Assembly (NCBI GenBank): GCA_903898335.1
Contig: CAIUEV010000148.1
Location: 1-7,696, forward strand
Direction: 5' to 3'
Length of the DNA: 7,696 nt
Source of the DNA: an uncultured bacterium
GTDB lineage: Bacteria; Patescibacteriota; Minisyncoccia; CAIUEV01
Shown: positions 6,830 through 7,696 of the stretch, piece after piece
Position numbering within the stretch: position 1 is the stretch's first letter
Layout of the letters: each line of letters starts with the position of its first letter
Translations under genes and position numbers: made by a program
Notes under the pieces: generated by a model
The model's database searches: none
The model's input: the letters and a program-made list of their open reading frames with translations, nothing else
What the model was told of the DNA's origin: nothing

Positions 6830-7696
6830 ATGTTTAAATCGATCGATCCCAAAAAGACTCCCGCCGAGAGAGAAAAGGGAGTGATCAAGTTCTGGAAAGA
6901 AAATCAAATTTTTGAAAAAACCATTGAAAACAGACGAGAAGCCAAGTCTTACAGCTTCTTTGACGGGCCGCCGTTCATTACCGGAGTGCCTCATTTTGGA
7001 ACGATTCTGTCTTCGGTTTCCAAGGATGTCGTCCCCCGATATTTTACGATGAAAGGTTTTAGAGTCGATCGACGTTGGGGTTGGGATTGTCACGGATTGC
7101 CGGCGGAAAATTTGGTGGAAAAGAAATTGGGCTCAAAAAGTAAAAAAGATATTGAGGAGAAAATCGGCATCGAGAAATTTGTAAATGAATGTTTTATCGC
7201 CACATCCAAGATTGCCGGAGAATGGGAGGCGGTTATTGACAGAGTCGGTCGCTTTGTTGACTTCAAAAATTCCTACAAAACAATGGATTCAAGCTATATG
7301 GAATCTGTTTGGTGGGCCTTCAAGGAGCTTTACAATAAAGGTTTGATCTACAAGGATAGTCGAATCTCCCTCTATTGTCCGCGTTGCGCTACGCCACTTT
7401 CGAACTTTGAGATCGCAATGGACAACAGTTACGAAGATGTAACGGATGAGGCGGTTTTTATTAAATTCAACTTGCACCATACGGCGAAAAGCGCCTTGGG
7501 TCTGCCTTTAGAGCTGGAAGCTTATTTCGTGGCTTGGACAACAACGCCCTGGACTTTGCCGGCCAATACGGCTTTGGCGGTCAATCCAGGCAATGAGTAC
7601 TCTGTTGTCGCTTCAAAAAATAAAAAAGGAGAAGAATATTATTTTATTTTAGGCTCGGAAAAATTCAAACAGCTGAAGAAAGAAAAAGATTGGAAG
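6830..7696 (+). CDS. ileS: Isoleucyl-tRNA synthetase, N-terminal part (3' partial)
   Basis: Class I synthetase that charges tRNA-Ile. 289 codons are visible; the family is about 950-1100 residues, so the rest of the editing domain, KMSKS and the anticodon domain lie outside. The ATG at 6830 is chosen because an in-frame TAA lies at 6818-6820 and family similarity begins within the first 15 residues. Visible motifs: FFDGPPFITG (43-52), the HIGH-motif position as PHFGT (54-58), VVPRYFTMKG (67-76), WGWDCHGLPAE (83-93), CPRCATPLSNFEIA (183-196) with a CxxC zinc pair, and WTTTPWTLPANTALAV (236-251) at the entry to the CP1 editing domain. 'GPPF.TG.PH.G' and 'PRY.TMKG' are the archaeal/eukaryotic (IleS2) form, unlike 'GPPYANG.IHIGH' of most bacterial enzymes. 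The final His of HIGH is Thr, the one odd catalytic-site feature. Confidence 0.95.
   Translation, partial: MFKSIDPKKTPAEREKGVIKFWKENQIFEKTIENRREAKSYSFFDGPPFITGVPHFGTILSSVSKDVVPRYFTMKGFRVDRRWGWDCHGLPAENLVEKKLGSKSKKDIEEKIGIEKFVNECFIATSKIAGEWEAVIDRVGRFVDFKNSYKTMDSSYMESVWWAFKELYNKGLIYKDSRISLYCPRCATPLSNFEIAMDNSYEDVTDEAVFIKFNLHHTAKSALGLPLELEAYFVAWTTTPWTLPANTALAVNPGNEYSVVASKNKKGEEYYFILGSEKFKQLKKEKDWK

Noticed and set aside
6836..6848. Palindromic ATCGATCGAT near the ileS start as an operator
   Set aside because: It lies inside the first codons of ileS, and GATC/CGATCG words are frequent throughout the window, so it is best explained by base composition.
1..7696. Recoded genetic code (TGA = Gly, as in Gracilibacteria/SR1)
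   Set aside because: All long genes read through with the standard code without in-frame TGA, and conserved glycines are encoded by GGN. Absence of TGA stops among only six genes is not significant.

Overview
This 7.7 kb window is ordinary, gene-dense chromosomal DNA (moderate GC, almost no intergenic space). It carries seven protein genes, two of them cut by the window edges. I see no RNA genes, mobile elements or CRISPR arrays. Several traits suggest an uncultivated bacterium of the Candidate Phyla Radiation (Patescibacteria, Parcubacteria-like): a UTP-sugar nucleotidyltransferase with GNGTP/WGDD motifs, an archaeal/eukaryote-type IleS with a variant HIGH motif, a Wzy-like multi-pass membrane protein, and few Shine-Dalgarno sites. 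This placement is an inference from family resemblance. The standard bacterial code fits: no long frame needs TGA read as glycine, and the six visible stops are five TAA and one TAG.

Layout. (1) Bases 1-1457, plus strand: the C-terminal half of an RND-family efflux permease whose start lies upstream of the window. (2) Bases 4265-1473, minus strand: a compact transcription unit of three genes. These are a 436-residue membrane protein, PorD (2x[4Fe-4S] ferredoxin subunit) and PorA (alpha subunit of pyruvate/2-oxoacid:ferredoxin oxidoreductase). The unit converges on the RND gene with only 15 bases between stop codons. (3) Bases 4266-4401: a divergent intergenic region with a candidate promoter for each direction. 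(4) Bases 4402-6757, plus strand: a GalU-like UTP-sugar-1-phosphate uridylyltransferase, then lysyl-tRNA synthetase one base after the galU stop. (5) Bases 6830-7696, plus strand: the N-terminal 289 residues of isoleucyl-tRNA synthetase behind a perfect TATAAT box; the gene runs off the window.

How the genes relate. PorA and PorD belong to one enzyme that oxidises pyruvate (or another 2-oxoacid) to acyl-CoA and reduces ferredoxin. The gamma subunit and the beta subunit, which holds the main TPP-binding motif and the proximal cluster, are not next to them. GalU makes UDP-sugar for envelope glycans, and the membrane protein could act in the same general area, but that link is weak. LysS and IleS are housekeeping translation enzymes. 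I found no convincing new multi-gene system. The points most worth a second look are the incomplete por cluster led by a membrane protein, the altered nucleotide- and sugar-site motifs in GalU, and the HFGT version of the HIGH motif in IleS.
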